Part shown: positions 1 to 5,990 of the stretch, in pieces
Layout of the letters: the number at the start of each line of letters is the position of its first letter
How positions within the stretch are numbered: the first letter of the stretch is position 1
Assembly: GCA_045614565.1 (NCBI GenBank)
Contig: JAZLDG010000098.1
Location: 1 to 7,085 of the forward strand
Source: Scatosoma sp045614565
GTDB taxonomy: Bacteria > Bacillota > Clostridia > Christensenellales > Borkfalkiaceae
Length of the DNA stretch: 7,085 nt
Direction: 5' to 3'
Notes under the pieces: generated by a model
Seen by the model: the letters and a program-made list of their open reading frames with translations, nothing else
What the model was told of the DNA's origin: nothing
Database searches by the model: none
Program-made: the position numbers and the translations under genes

Positions 1-444
1 GTAAACGATTATATCGACGTCACAAAGAGCTGGGGCTTGGTTGGGATTGACAAAAACGGAAATCGCCAGTTAATATTCGGCGAGAATAAGAACGCGCAAA
101 ACGAGGCGTTTTTGACGACGATTTACCTTGTGGCAATGCAGAAGAACAACGAACCGCAAGCGCGTGCAACGTACACGCTTACACTAACAAAGAATGAATA
201 TAGTGTTGATTCCGCGCTTTTAGTGGAAGGCGAGTATTGGGCTCTTGAAAATTATAAGGTGGATATTCCGCGTAATGCAATTGTCACGATCAAAAATACC
301 TATTCAACAAGCGTATATTTAACGCTTGACGGCATAACGCATACCATTAAATATCAAGGTTCGTACACTTTTACGATGACAAAAGATATGTCCTATAATG
401 TTTGGGCTCAAAAAAACAGTAGCGGCGGATCTATAACAATGTAA
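1..444 (+). CDS. Partial beta-rich phage tail/baseplate-like protein, C-terminal part
   Basis: The reading frame is open from base 1 (VNDYIDVTKSW...) and ends at TAA 442-444, so the true start lies left of the window. A TTG at 37 is in frame but has no ribosome binding site and is not a credible start. The visible 147 residues are rich in Thr, Tyr, Val and Asn, with alternating hydrophobic strands (YTLTLTKNEY, SVYLTLDGITHTIKYQGSYTFTM). This suggests a beta-sandwich terminal domain like those closing tail fibre or baseplate proteins. I do not recognise a named family. Its position directly upstream of a baseplate-like gene, with 13 bases between them and one transcription direction, makes a distal-tail role likely. 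The functional call is inference from context; the coding call is firm. Confidence 0.72.
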   Translation, partial: VNDYIDVTKSWGLVGIDKNGNRQLIFGENKNAQNEAFLTTIYLVAMQKNNEPQARATYTLTLTKNEYSVDSALLVEGEYWALENYKVDIPRNAIVTIKNTYSTSVYLTLDGITHTIKYQGSYTFTMTKDMSYNVWAQKNSSGGSITM

Positions 445-457
445 AAAGGAGAAGACT

Positions 458-1807
458 ATGAAAGAAAGAATAATAAGGGCTATTCTGGATGAGAATTTAT
501 CCATAAAATGGAAAGATTTACAAAATAGATTAAATGTGCATCAGGCGGCGCGGCAATTTATTGAGGTTGAACTCGATGGATTTTCTCTTGTTAATGGAAA
601 TGGGGAATGTCTGAAAATTGCATTTGAATGCACAAAAGATTCGGAAATAAATCATATTAATCCAATATCAATGGAATTTGTCAATCAGAACTTATATAGA
701 GTACGTATTCCACCTTTGGTTAGAACGATTGGTGGCGAATGGCAAATACAGGTATATCTTTGTTATGGATACAATTCGGAGGGAGAACTGTTATCGTGCG
801 ATCCAACGAATAAGTTGACATTTACTGAATTTTCGTCTATTGCCGATGATGGTATGACTGTTCCAAATGACGCGGATATCGCCAATTTGTATCAGCAAGC
901 AAAGGACGGAATCGAGTACCTGAAAGGAAACGTCACCACTTTGCAGTTAAATGCAGAATTGGGCGCGGTCATTGAATTTAAGAATTTGGAAAAAGGCGTT
1001 GAGATTGATTGGGGCGACGGATATAGGGATTTTACAATAGCGGACAATCAAACGGTAGGGCATACTTACGAAGCGGCGGGGAATTATACTTGCAGACTGT
1101 ATAATATTACGAAAGTGGGAGAGAACGGCTTTTGCAGTAAGTATATTACGAGAGTTGTTTTGGCTGATACGATTTCCGCGGTCGGTTATGCCGCTTTTTT
1201 GGGGGATACTGCTTTGCGAGAAGTTGTGCTTCCCAATAATCTAAAATATTTGGGACTGAAATGCTTTGAACTTTGTACGAGCTTGAAATCTATCGTGATT
1301 CCCGAAAGCGTAATAAATATTGGGGGTATTGTTTTTGAGCAATGCGCAAATTTGAGATACGTTTATATGAGATCCGTCGTTCCGCCTAATTTGTCGGCGA
1401 ATTTTGGATTTGTCTCAAATGAACTGACAATTATAGTACCGAGAGAGAGCCTTGAAGCCTATAAAACGGCTGATGAATGGAGTGATTATGCAGATAAAAT
1501 AGACGCGTTCGGCTTTCAAGGAGAGTTAATGCAGGGGATACCGGGGCTTAACGCGCTTGTATATGAAACGATTGCTTCGTGTGTAACGAAAGTGGGAAAC
1601 GTCGTAATGTACGACTTAAACGGATTTAATCGTACGCCTTTAGCTGGGGATTGCTTTACCGCGCTATTAGAAAGTAGTGAGAATTCTTCCGTATATGCGG
1701 CGAGCTTGGAAGTTAAGAGTATACGCCCCGCTGATGGGGAAGTGGATGCCGTAATCAAAAAATTATCGTGGATACGCGGTGGAATTGAAATCGTGAGGTT
1801 GTACTGA
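458..1807 (+). CDS. Baseplate-upper-like protein with PKD-like domain and BspA-type leucine-rich repeats
   Basis: ATG at 458 follows AAGGAG (446-451) by six bases; it encodes 449 residues. Residues 1 to about 160 are a beta-rich N-terminal region followed by a short helical linker (NLYQQAKDGIEYLKG), a layout that resembles phage baseplate upper (BppU) proteins. Residues about 165-225 look like a PKD/Ig-like fold: IDWGDG at 183-188 and HTYEAAGNYT at 202-211 are the two PKD hallmarks. Residues 230-298 form three 23-residue BspA-type (LRR_5) repeats starting ITRVV, LREVV and LKSIV. They are closed by the usual cap with VPP and IIVPRESLEAYKTADEWSDY (about 305-346). About 95 further residues are unassigned. 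Such repeats are known in adhesins of gut and oral bacteria, so a receptor-binding role at the baseplate is likely. The PKD and LRR calls are strong; the BppU call is tentative. A mis-annotated bacterial adhesin is less likely because there is no signal peptide and the neighbours look phage-like. Confidence 0.85.
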   Translation: MKERIIRAILDENLSIKWKDLQNRLNVHQAARQFIEVELDGFSLVNGNGECLKIAFECTKDSEINHINPISMEFVNQNLYRVRIPPLVRTIGGEWQIQVYLCYGYNSEGELLSCDPTNKLTFTEFSSIADDGMTVPNDADIANLYQQAKDGIEYLKGNVTTLQLNAELGAVIEFKNLEKGVEIDWGDGYRDFTIADNQTVGHTYEAAGNYTCRLYNITKVGENGFCSKYITRVVLADTISAVGYAAFLGDTALREVVLPNNLKYLGLKCFELCTSLKSIVIPESVINIGGIVFEQCANLRYVYMRSVVPPNLSANFGFVSNELTIIVPRESLEAYKTADEWSDYADKIDAFGFQGELMQGIPGLNALVYETIASCVTKVGNVVMYDLNGFNRTPLAGDCFTALLESSENSSVYAASLEVKSIRPADGEVDAVIKKLSWIRGGIEIVRLY

Positions 1808-1808
1808 T

Positions 1809-2993
1809 ATGGCTATGTATATAAAAGGTCCCAACGGAGAAGCGGTCAAAGTCAAAGTGTACGATATACCCGATTATAAAGAGTTTCAAACCACAGAAGC
1901 GTATACCTCACGCGTAACGGCAAACGGGGAAAGGGTTGCGGATGGAAGCAAGGCGAAAGTGTTGAAAGTCGAAGGTAGCACGGTTAAAACGACGAATTTA
2001 CTAGATGATAGTGCTGTTGTAGGGAAATCGCTTGGCTCGGATTTAACAAATGCGCAAATTCTGTTTACTATTCGTGCTGGAACTTACACCGTTTTTATAA
2101 AACTGAAAAAGAGTACAGACGTTATTATAAATACTTTTTCGTTAAGCCTTGTCGACAAAAATTACAAGAGTGTTAAATCTACATTATTTTCTGGTGGAGA
2201 TCTTACCAAAACGAACGCTCCGAACGTAGCACACACTTTTAGTCTAACAGAAGCAGAAGCGGCAAAAGTTAAATACGTGAGTTTGTATTTTAATGCAGAA
2301 ACGGGAGCTTCTTATGTTGGCGATGAAGTAAAATTTATTATGCTTAACGAGGGTGATACGATTAAGCCATATTCACCCTATTTCACGGGGTTAAAAAACG
2401 CTTCATTCAAAGGGATTAAGAGTAACAATGTTGACGGAACAGAAGAAGACACCCTTGAACTTCCCGAAGCGATTGATTGCGGACTTGGCACGACGATTGA
2501 CTTTGAAAATCAAAAGATTATTGAAACTCGGGACGAATATACATTCACAGGGCAAGAGAGATGGAATGGCAAAAACGGCTCATATTTCACCGACGTTTTA
2601 TTTGATTTAATGAAATACAGCAACGGAAATGGGATATGCGATAGATTTCCTCTAACGTTTTTTGGGCTGGCAACCCCCGTGAAAGGGATAGGCTTTGGTT
2701 CTCCTTCTGTACCATATAGAATTTATATGTGGATTGACGGCGATAAAGATATACAAGAAGAAACCAAAGGTATGGTCGTTAGATACCCAATGAAACTCGT
2801 AAAAGAAACACCTTTTATTAACGCGCAAAAAGCGGTCGGTGATAAATACGCGGTTTGGCATAAGGGAAATGAAACAATCGAGCAGGGTGAGACGGATAAT
2901 AGCGTACACGGGGCTATCCCTACAGTCACACAAGGATATATAGACGGTACGCTTGTGAAAGGAGAAATTAGAGATGGAGGAGAAAGCAAATGA
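1809..2993 (+). CDS. Tail fibre / receptor-binding-like protein
   Basis: ATG 1809 lies one base after the previous stop, with GAGG at 1795-1798 as ribosome binding site; a second ATG at 1815 is a possible alternative start. The 394-residue protein begins with a short segment ending in KVLKVEGSTVKTTNLLDD, a motif style I associate with Firmicutes phage tail proteins. It continues with a jelly-roll-like beta domain (about 75-195) that may bind carbohydrate. Next comes a linker of the type MLNEGDTIKPYSPYFTGLKN (about 178-197) leading into DTLELPEAIDCGLGTTIDF, again a familiar tail-protein arrangement. The C-terminal third (about 240-394) contains Trp/Tyr-rich segments and ends in hydrophilic residues. 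No catalytic motif is apparent. The stop overlaps the next start (ATGA at 2990-2993), so translation is probably coupled. Family resemblance is from memory and not verified. Confidence 0.78.
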   Translation: MAMYIKGPNGEAVKVKVYDIPDYKEFQTTEAYTSRVTANGERVADGSKAKVLKVEGSTVKTTNLLDDSAVVGKSLGSDLTNAQILFTIRAGTYTVFIKLKKSTDVIINTFSLSLVDKNYKSVKSTLFSGGDLTKTNAPNVAHTFSLTEAEAAKVKYVSLYFNAETGASYVGDEVKFIMLNEGDTIKPYSPYFTGLKNASFKGIKSNNVDGTEEDTLELPEAIDCGLGTTIDFENQKIIETRDEYTFTGQERWNGKNGSYFTDVLFDLMKYSNGNGICDRFPLTFFGLATPVKGIGFGSPSVPYRIYMWIDGDKDIQEETKGMVVRYPMKLVKETPFINAQKAVGDKYAVWHKGNETIEQGETDNSVHGAIPTVTQGYIDGTLVKGEIRDGGESK

Positions 2994-3190
2994 GTGTTTT
3001 AGAAAAAATTGTTTATTTGACAAAAGAACAATTTGAATCCTTGCGAACGACGGGAGAAGTAGCTGTTGCTGGGAAAACAATTGAATATAACGAAAATGAT
3101 GTTTATGTTGTTCCAGATGGTGAAGAATATAATATTTATATGGACAATGATGGGTATCTTCACATTGACACTAAGCAAGGGGTGGGATAA
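2990..3190 (+). CDS. Small tail-associated accessory protein (66 aa)
   Basis: ATG 2990 overlaps the upstream stop (ATGA) and is preceded by the strong site GGAGGAG (2976-2982), which fixes the start. The protein opens with a short helix (VYLTKEQFESLRTTG) followed by beta-hairpin-like strands (EVAVAGKTIEYNENDVYVVPD) and a second hairpin (YNIYMDNDGYLHID). The pattern 'T-x-x-Q-F/Y-x-x-L ... G-x-T-x-x-Y-x-x-x-x-V/L-Y' is one I recognise as a small module found inside or beside tail fibre proteins of Firmicutes phages. Here it is a free-standing gene squeezed between two larger tail genes. The next gene starts on the last base of its stop codon (TAATG). A capping, tip or folding-helper role is possible but unproven. 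Its DNA is AT-rich, like the following gene and unlike the flanks. Confidence 0.7.
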   Translation: MSVLEKIVYLTKEQFESLRTTGEVAVAGKTIEYNENDVYVVPDGEEYNIYMDNDGYLHIDTKQGVG

Positions 3191-4014
3191 TGACAAAAAT
3201 GACATTTAATAAAAGTTTAGCGGGAGTATATTATAATGAAACTTTAGTAAAAGGAATCTATTATAATGCCATATTAGTTTATCCTTTTGGTATGATTACA
3301 TTTGATACGCGGATTGATTGTAAAATTGAGCCTATGGCTACTGCTGATGGAAAAATGCCATATTTGCCTATATTAGAAAATATTTCTTACTCAGAAGGAG
3401 AAACAGAAATTATCGAATTGTTATTTTATGGATGGTTTTATGAAGATGAAGAAAACGGTATTATTATGCAAGTTACCGAAGAAACTGTATTTAATAAAAA
3501 TACAAATGTTAGGGCTAAATGGTTTCCTAAATATCGTAATGAAACGGAAAAATTTATAGAGTTTGATTCCGTCAGTGAAGGGCTTAATACGAATGATGAA
3601 TTTTTTTATCAAAATTATAGTTACTTTGATAGAGAAAGTGGTTTTAGATATTTTATCATTTCGTACGATGGAGTCAAAATGAGCGCAATAAATGTTAATT
3701 CTGGGTTTTCTTACTATCTTGTTTGTAATTGCGGGGAAACCTGGCGTGATTTTGCGGATTCTTGCAGAACAGTTACAGGATCTGGCGGACATAGCCAATA
3801 TATAACATATCATCCGATTGGTGTATTTCCTGCTGGTGAAAGTCCATTTGGTGATGTAAATAGACTTGTTTGCTTCAGGATTAATGAATCTGATGAGATA
3901 GAGTTATTCTTGATGGAAAATGATTTATATGATGAAGAAGTTATTGCAACTGGTTGGGCAGATCCTGATGATGAAATTGGTTGGAATGTTTACGATTTAC
4001 AAAAAAATAATTAA
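3190..4014 (+). CDS. Phage surface/tail-tip-like protein with YYN repeat and InlB/Flg_new-like repeat
   Basis: ATG 3190 shares one base with the previous TAA and follows AAGGGGTGG (3177-3185). The 274-residue protein starts with a tandem ten-residue repeat, GVYYNETLVK then GIYYNAILVY (residues 12-31), of the 'K-V-Y-Y-N-G-x-x-V' type common in phage tail appendage proteins. Residues about 36-111 match the pattern of a degenerate Listeria-Bacteroides/InlB B-repeat (Flg_new): an ITFD strand, an insertion, then FYGWFYEDEENG, VTEETVFNKNTNVRAKW. The remaining 160 residues are aromatic- and acid-rich, with a CNCGETW motif near 178, and match no fold I know. The likely role is surface recognition or adhesion at the tail tip. 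The gene is markedly AT-rich (two hand-counted 60-base rows at 25% and 18% G+C), pointing to a separate evolutionary origin. No signal peptide or anchor is seen, so a host-secreted adhesin is less likely. Confidence 0.75.
   Translation: MTKMTFNKSLAGVYYNETLVKGIYYNAILVYPFGMITFDTRIDCKIEPMATADGKMPYLPILENISYSEGETEIIELLFYGWFYEDEENGIIMQVTEETVFNKNTNVRAKWFPKYRNETEKFIEFDSVSEGLNTNDEFFYQNYSYFDRESGFRYFIISYDGVKMSAINVNSGFSYYLVCNCGETWRDFADSCRTVTGSGGHSQYITYHPIGVFPAGESPFGDVNRLVCFRINESDEIELFLMENDLYDEEVIATGWADPDDEIGWNVYDLQKNN
3223..3282 (+). repeat. 30-bp tandem repeat coding GVYYN / GIYYN
   Basis: Units 3223-3252 and 3253-3282 lie head to tail and agree at 21 of 30 positions by hand alignment, including the shared core TATTATAATG. 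They encode consecutive ten-residue units and stay in frame. The partial divergence suggests an old internal duplication or selection on the repeated protein motif, not a fresh slippage event. Confidence 0.7.
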
Positions 4015-4026
4015 AGGAGAAAAACT

Positions 4027-4356
4027 ATGGGACTTAAAACAACAAACTTTGAAATCAAGAACTTGGGGCTTCCGCTCCCCGAAGCGTACTGCATTCTGCA
4101 TAAATTACAGCAGAATCGCGATCAAGTAACGGCGACCTTCGCTATTCAATCTACGCGAGAGAAGGCGCAAAAGCTTGACCCCTTGGCAACGATTGATGTG
4201 TCTTTTAAGTGGGATCGTCAAGCGGATATCGCCAAAGCGGCGTATGCGGAGCTGAAACGCTCCAAAACGATTAAGCGTTACGACAATGATAAGAAAACGG
4301 TCGTGGACGTAGAAATTCCGTCCGTGTTTGCTTCTTGGGCAGACGACGTGCAATAA
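4027..4356 (+). CDS. Uncharacterised phage structural-region protein (109 aa)
   Basis: ATG 4027 follows AAAGGAG (4013-4019), which overlaps the upstream stop. The 109-residue soluble protein begins with GLKTTNFEIKNLGLPLPEAYCILHKL, where the second half (LPEAYCILHKLQQ) looks like a beta-to-helix transition. It continues with strand-like segments (QVTATFAIQSTREKA, ATIDVSFKWD), a helix (ADIAKAAYAELKRSK) and a C-terminal strand pair (KTVVDVEIPSVF). No membrane segment, signal peptide or catalytic motif is visible. I associate small proteins of this layout with late tail genes of Firmicutes phages, but cannot name a family with certainty. G+C is visibly higher than in the gene just upstream, marking the right edge of the AT-rich island. 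A tail accessory or assembly role is inferred only from position. Confidence 0.7.
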   Translation: MGLKTTNFEIKNLGLPLPEAYCILHKLQQNRDQVTATFAIQSTREKAQKLDPLATIDVSFKWDRQADIAKAAYAELKRSKTIKRYDNDKKTVVDVEIPSVFASWADDVQ

Positions 4357-4367
4357 GGTGGTGAACG

Positions 4368-4826
4368 ATGACGCGGATATTAAAAATTACGGGTAGGACG
4401 GGACTGTTTGACGTTCCGTCCTTTTTAGTGAGCGAAAACGAAAGCTTAACGATTAAGCTTGATTTTGCCGAAGAACGACGGCTTGGGCGGTATCGGCTTA
4501 TAGTTCGGCACGGTGAGCATAAAAAGACCTTTTCCTTTAAGAAACCTGATCCGATTGAGCTTTCCCCCGAATGGCTGAAATCGAGCGCGGAAAACGTGGA
4601 ATTTTCGCTCGTGCTGCTTAACGAGAACGAAACGGCGGTAATCAAAGACGATTATCAAATCGAGCCGTTGAAGCTGGAAACGGTAAACGGCAATTTCGCC
4701 TTTACCGCCATTTTACAGGAGCTTGTTTCTAAACAAGGAGAGCAAGACCAAAGGCTTTTGGGATTGGAAGAAAGACTCAAACAATTTGAAGACGAAGGCG
4801 TACCGCTTTTTGCAAAAAACGATTAA
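4368..4826 (+). CDS. Small phage baseplate-like protein with C-terminal coiled coil
   Basis: ATG 4368 is set by AAGGTGG (4355-4361); a GTG at 4361 is in another frame. The 152 residues divide into a beta-rich N-terminal domain (about 1-100) and a C-terminal amphipathic helix. The N-terminal part has strands such as SLTIKLDF, GRYRLIVRHGEHKKTFSF and VEFSLVLLNENETAVIKDDY. The C-terminal helix (about 115-143, ILQELVSKQGEQDQRLLGLEERLKQFE) has heptad-spaced Leu/Ile and probably forms a trimeric or dimeric coiled coil. This 'beta head plus stalk' layout resembles the N-terminal attachment half of baseplate upper proteins. It could be a truncated or stand-alone form of that module, or an unrelated tail accessory. 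No enzymatic motif is seen. The gene body holds several inverted repeats, one shaped like an intrinsic terminator. Confidence 0.72.
   Translation: MTRILKITGRTGLFDVPSFLVSENESLTIKLDFAEERRLGRYRLIVRHGEHKKTFSFKKPDPIELSPEWLKSSAENVEFSLVLLNENETAVIKDDYQIEPLKLETVNGNFAFTAILQELVSKQGEQDQRLLGLEERLKQFEDEGVPLFAKND
4395..4426 (+). terminator. Terminator-shaped hairpin inside a coding region (candidate attenuator)
   Basis: The arms at 4395-4404 (AGGACGGGAC) and 4413-4422 (GTTCCGTCCT) pair over ten positions with one G-T wobble, around an eight-base loop (4405-4412). They run directly into a T tract (4422-4426). This is the classic shape of a rho-independent terminator, yet it lies 27 bases after a start codon. 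Translating ribosomes would normally mask it, so it may act only when translation of this gene fails. Activity is not shown by sequence alone. Confidence 0.35.
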
Positions 4827-4827
4827 A

Positions 4828-4832
4828 AGGAG
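4828..4832 (+). promoter_or_regulatory. Ribosome binding site that decides the start of the signal-peptide gene
   Basis: AGGAG ends ten bases before ATG 4843 and begins just after the preceding stop codon (4824-4826). It supports ATG 4843 over the in-frame TTG at 4723, which would add 40 residues, overlap the upstream gene by about 100 bases and bury the signal peptide. Confidence 0.8.
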
Positions 4833-4842
4833 AAAGAAAAAA

Positions 4843-5541
4843 ATGAAAAAGATTATCAAAAGGCTTGCTTTAATAGCGGCGGCGTTTGTCATCGCTACGT
4901 GTTTATGCTTATCCACGACGTTCCCTGCGAGAGCCGAAGCGGTAACGAGTGAAACGAACGCGGAAATCACGGAAAATGTAGGCGATACGGTGACGGACGG
5001 GGAAATACGCAACGAAGTCGAAAACGACGAGAAAACGGGCGAAGAAATCACAATAGACGACTTACTCGCGCTTGCGGGAAGCGTTGCGAAGGAAGAAGGG
5101 CTTGGCGACGAATGGGAACAGACGATGGAAGTCTTGCGGCTTGCCGTCAGTGAGAAGAAATTAGACGTCGCTATCGTTTTAGACGTGATAAAACTTGCCG
5201 TCATCGTTGCGTACGTGTTCGGAAAAACGATCGGTAAAATTATAAAGAGTAGAAAAGAGAAGAAAAATCCGTCTACTATTCCGCAGGACGTTGCGGAAGT
5301 AAAGACGACGACGCGCGCGCAAACGAAAGCCGTGAATGCGTTGATTGAAGAAGAAAAGCACGTGGGGGAAGCCGTGGAAAAGGAAAGCGCGAAATTAAGC
5401 GCGTTGGCGCAAGCGCAAATCGGTACGAATACCGCGCTACGGTGCATCATACGCGGCGCGCAAATTAAGACGGAGCTGAAAGACGAAGCCTTACGCGCAC
5501 TCAATAATTCGGACGAAAGCTGTGACGCGGCGCAAAGGTAG
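4843..5541 (+). CDS. Signal-peptide, single-span membrane protein with cytoplasmic coiled coil
   Basis: From ATG 4843 the product is 232 residues. Residues 1-31 are a textbook signal peptide: basic KKIIKR, hydrophobic LALIAAAFVIATCLCLS, and ARA at 29-31 as the signal peptidase I site. Cys20 and Cys22 do not form a lipobox. Residues 32 to about 105 are a strongly acidic external region (many Glu/Asp; GEEITIDDLLALAG). Residues about 107-127 (LDVAIVLDVIKLAVIVAYVFG) are a membrane span with Asp114 and Lys117 inside it, followed by the basic stop KIIKSRKEKK. Residues about 145-232 are predicted cytoplasmic, mostly helical and probably coiled coil (VNALIEEEKHVGEAVEKE), ending in a short helix containing KDEALRALNN. 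The predicted topology is therefore outside-N, inside-C. I associate this architecture with poorly characterised proteins near the lysis region of gut Firmicutes phages, but that is from memory. Function is unknown; it precedes two more membrane proteins. Confidence 0.75.
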   Translation: MKKIIKRLALIAAAFVIATCLCLSTTFPARAEAVTSETNAEITENVGDTVTDGEIRNEVENDEKTGEEITIDDLLALAGSVAKEEGLGDEWEQTMEVLRLAVSEKKLDVAIVLDVIKLAVIVAYVFGKTIGKIIKSRKEKKNPSTIPQDVAEVKTTTRAQTKAVNALIEEEKHVGEAVEKESAKLSALAQAQIGTNTALRCIIRGAQIKTELKDEALRALNNSDESCDAAQR

Positions 5542-5544
5542 GTG
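5540..5544 (+). promoter_or_regulatory. Ribosome binding site favouring ATG 5550
   Basis: AGGTG overlaps the upstream stop codon (5539-5541) and lies five bases before ATG 5550. An in-frame TTG at 5547 would leave only two bases of spacing, so ATG is preferred. A further AAGG just upstream (5535-5538) may strengthen binding. Confidence 0.6.
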
Positions 5545-5549
5545 ATTTG

Positions 5550-5990
5550 ATGATTTTTAAGCATTCCAAAAGGTGGTACTTTATAGCGCAGCTTATTGCC
5601 GCCGCCCTTGGCGTATTTTTTGCCGTCGTACCCGCGTTTATCGCTACGATTATAAATTTCCCCATTATGGTGACGAATAACGCGGAAAGCACGGTTTCTA
5701 TGCTTTTTGTCGTTGCGTTGCTTCTTTCTTCGGTGGCGTTGCTGTATTTCGTTATCAAAACGATGAAAAACAATCCGTTTTTGATTATTATAGCCGCGCT
5801 CACCGTCGTCACCTTCGTTTTGTTAGGCGTATATAACGCCGAGCAAAGCACGATATTAGGCTTGACTTGGGTTGCGGGGACGGCCACGGTTGGGTGCGTA
5901 TTTTCCGCGATTTGCTTCGCGCTTCATAAGGCTTGGCGGGATTTGTATATGCACTGCGGCGAAATTTACGGGGAGGTACAAACGAAATGA
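5550..5990 (+). CDS. Four-helix integral membrane protein, holin-like in position
   Basis: With ATG 5550 the product is 146 residues, mostly membrane-embedded. Hydrophobic spans lie at about 10-35, 47-69, 76-96 and 101-125. The N-terminus is basic (KHSKR), the short loops include IKTMKNN, and the C-terminal tail of about 20 residues is soluble and mixed in charge, so both ends are probably cytoplasmic. Size and helix content suit a holin or a small scaffold, but no holin family motif is recognisable. Known Firmicutes holins of the toxin-secretion/phage-lysis type are usually described with three spans. The gene follows its neighbour by eight bases, and its stop overlaps the next start (ATGA), so all three membrane proteins are likely co-translated. 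The alternatives are a holin, an antiholin, or a membrane partner of the next protein. Confidence is high for a membrane protein and low for function. Confidence 0.75.
   Translation: MIFKHSKRWYFIAQLIAAALGVFFAVVPAFIATIINFPIMVTNNAESTVSMLFVVALLLSSVALLYFVIKTMKNNPFLIIIAALTVVTFVLLGVYNAEQSTILGLTWVAGTATVGCVFSAICFALHKAWRDLYMHCGEIYGEVQTK
5970..5976 (+). promoter_or_regulatory. Strong ribosome binding site that sets the start at 5987
   Basis: GGGGAGG lies ten bases upstream of ATG 5987 inside the end of the preceding gene. It favours this ATG over an in-frame TTG at 5933, which lacks a comparable site and would overlap the upstream gene by about 58 bases. Confidence 0.8.

Noticed and set aside
2652..3080. 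Minus-strand open frame of 142 codons across the junction of two tail genes
   Set aside because: It lies opposite two well-supported plus-strand genes and has no plausible start context; the composition is that of a shadow frame.
458..4014. Diversity-generating retroelement variable region in the receptor-binding genes
   Set aside because: No reverse transcriptase, template repeat pair or C-type-lectin-like C-terminus is visible. The only repeat found (3223-3282) is a tandem coding duplication without adenine-specific substitution.
4723..4842. TTG upstream extension of the signal-peptide protein
   Set aside because: The extension overlaps the upstream gene, lacks a suitable ribosome binding site and would hide the signal peptide; ATG 4843 has AGGAG at good spacing.
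4843..4936. Lipoprotein signal (Cys20 or Cys22) instead of a cleavable signal peptide
   Set aside because: Neither Cys has a lipobox in front of it (IATC has Thr at -1, and TCLC has Leu at -1), whereas an ARA cleavage site lies at the expected distance.
4713..5564. Long minus-strand open frame (about 283 codons) opposite the signal-peptide gene
   Set aside because: It is very rich in Ser, Ala and Phe, as expected from the complement of a Lys/Glu-rich gene. It spans the gene ends, has no convincing ribosome binding site and would be antisense to a gene with a clear signal peptide and start.
5933..5986. TTG upstream extension of the last membrane protein
   Set aside because: It overlaps the previous gene in another frame, while ATG 5987 has GGGGAGG ten bases upstream and the typical ATGA coupling.
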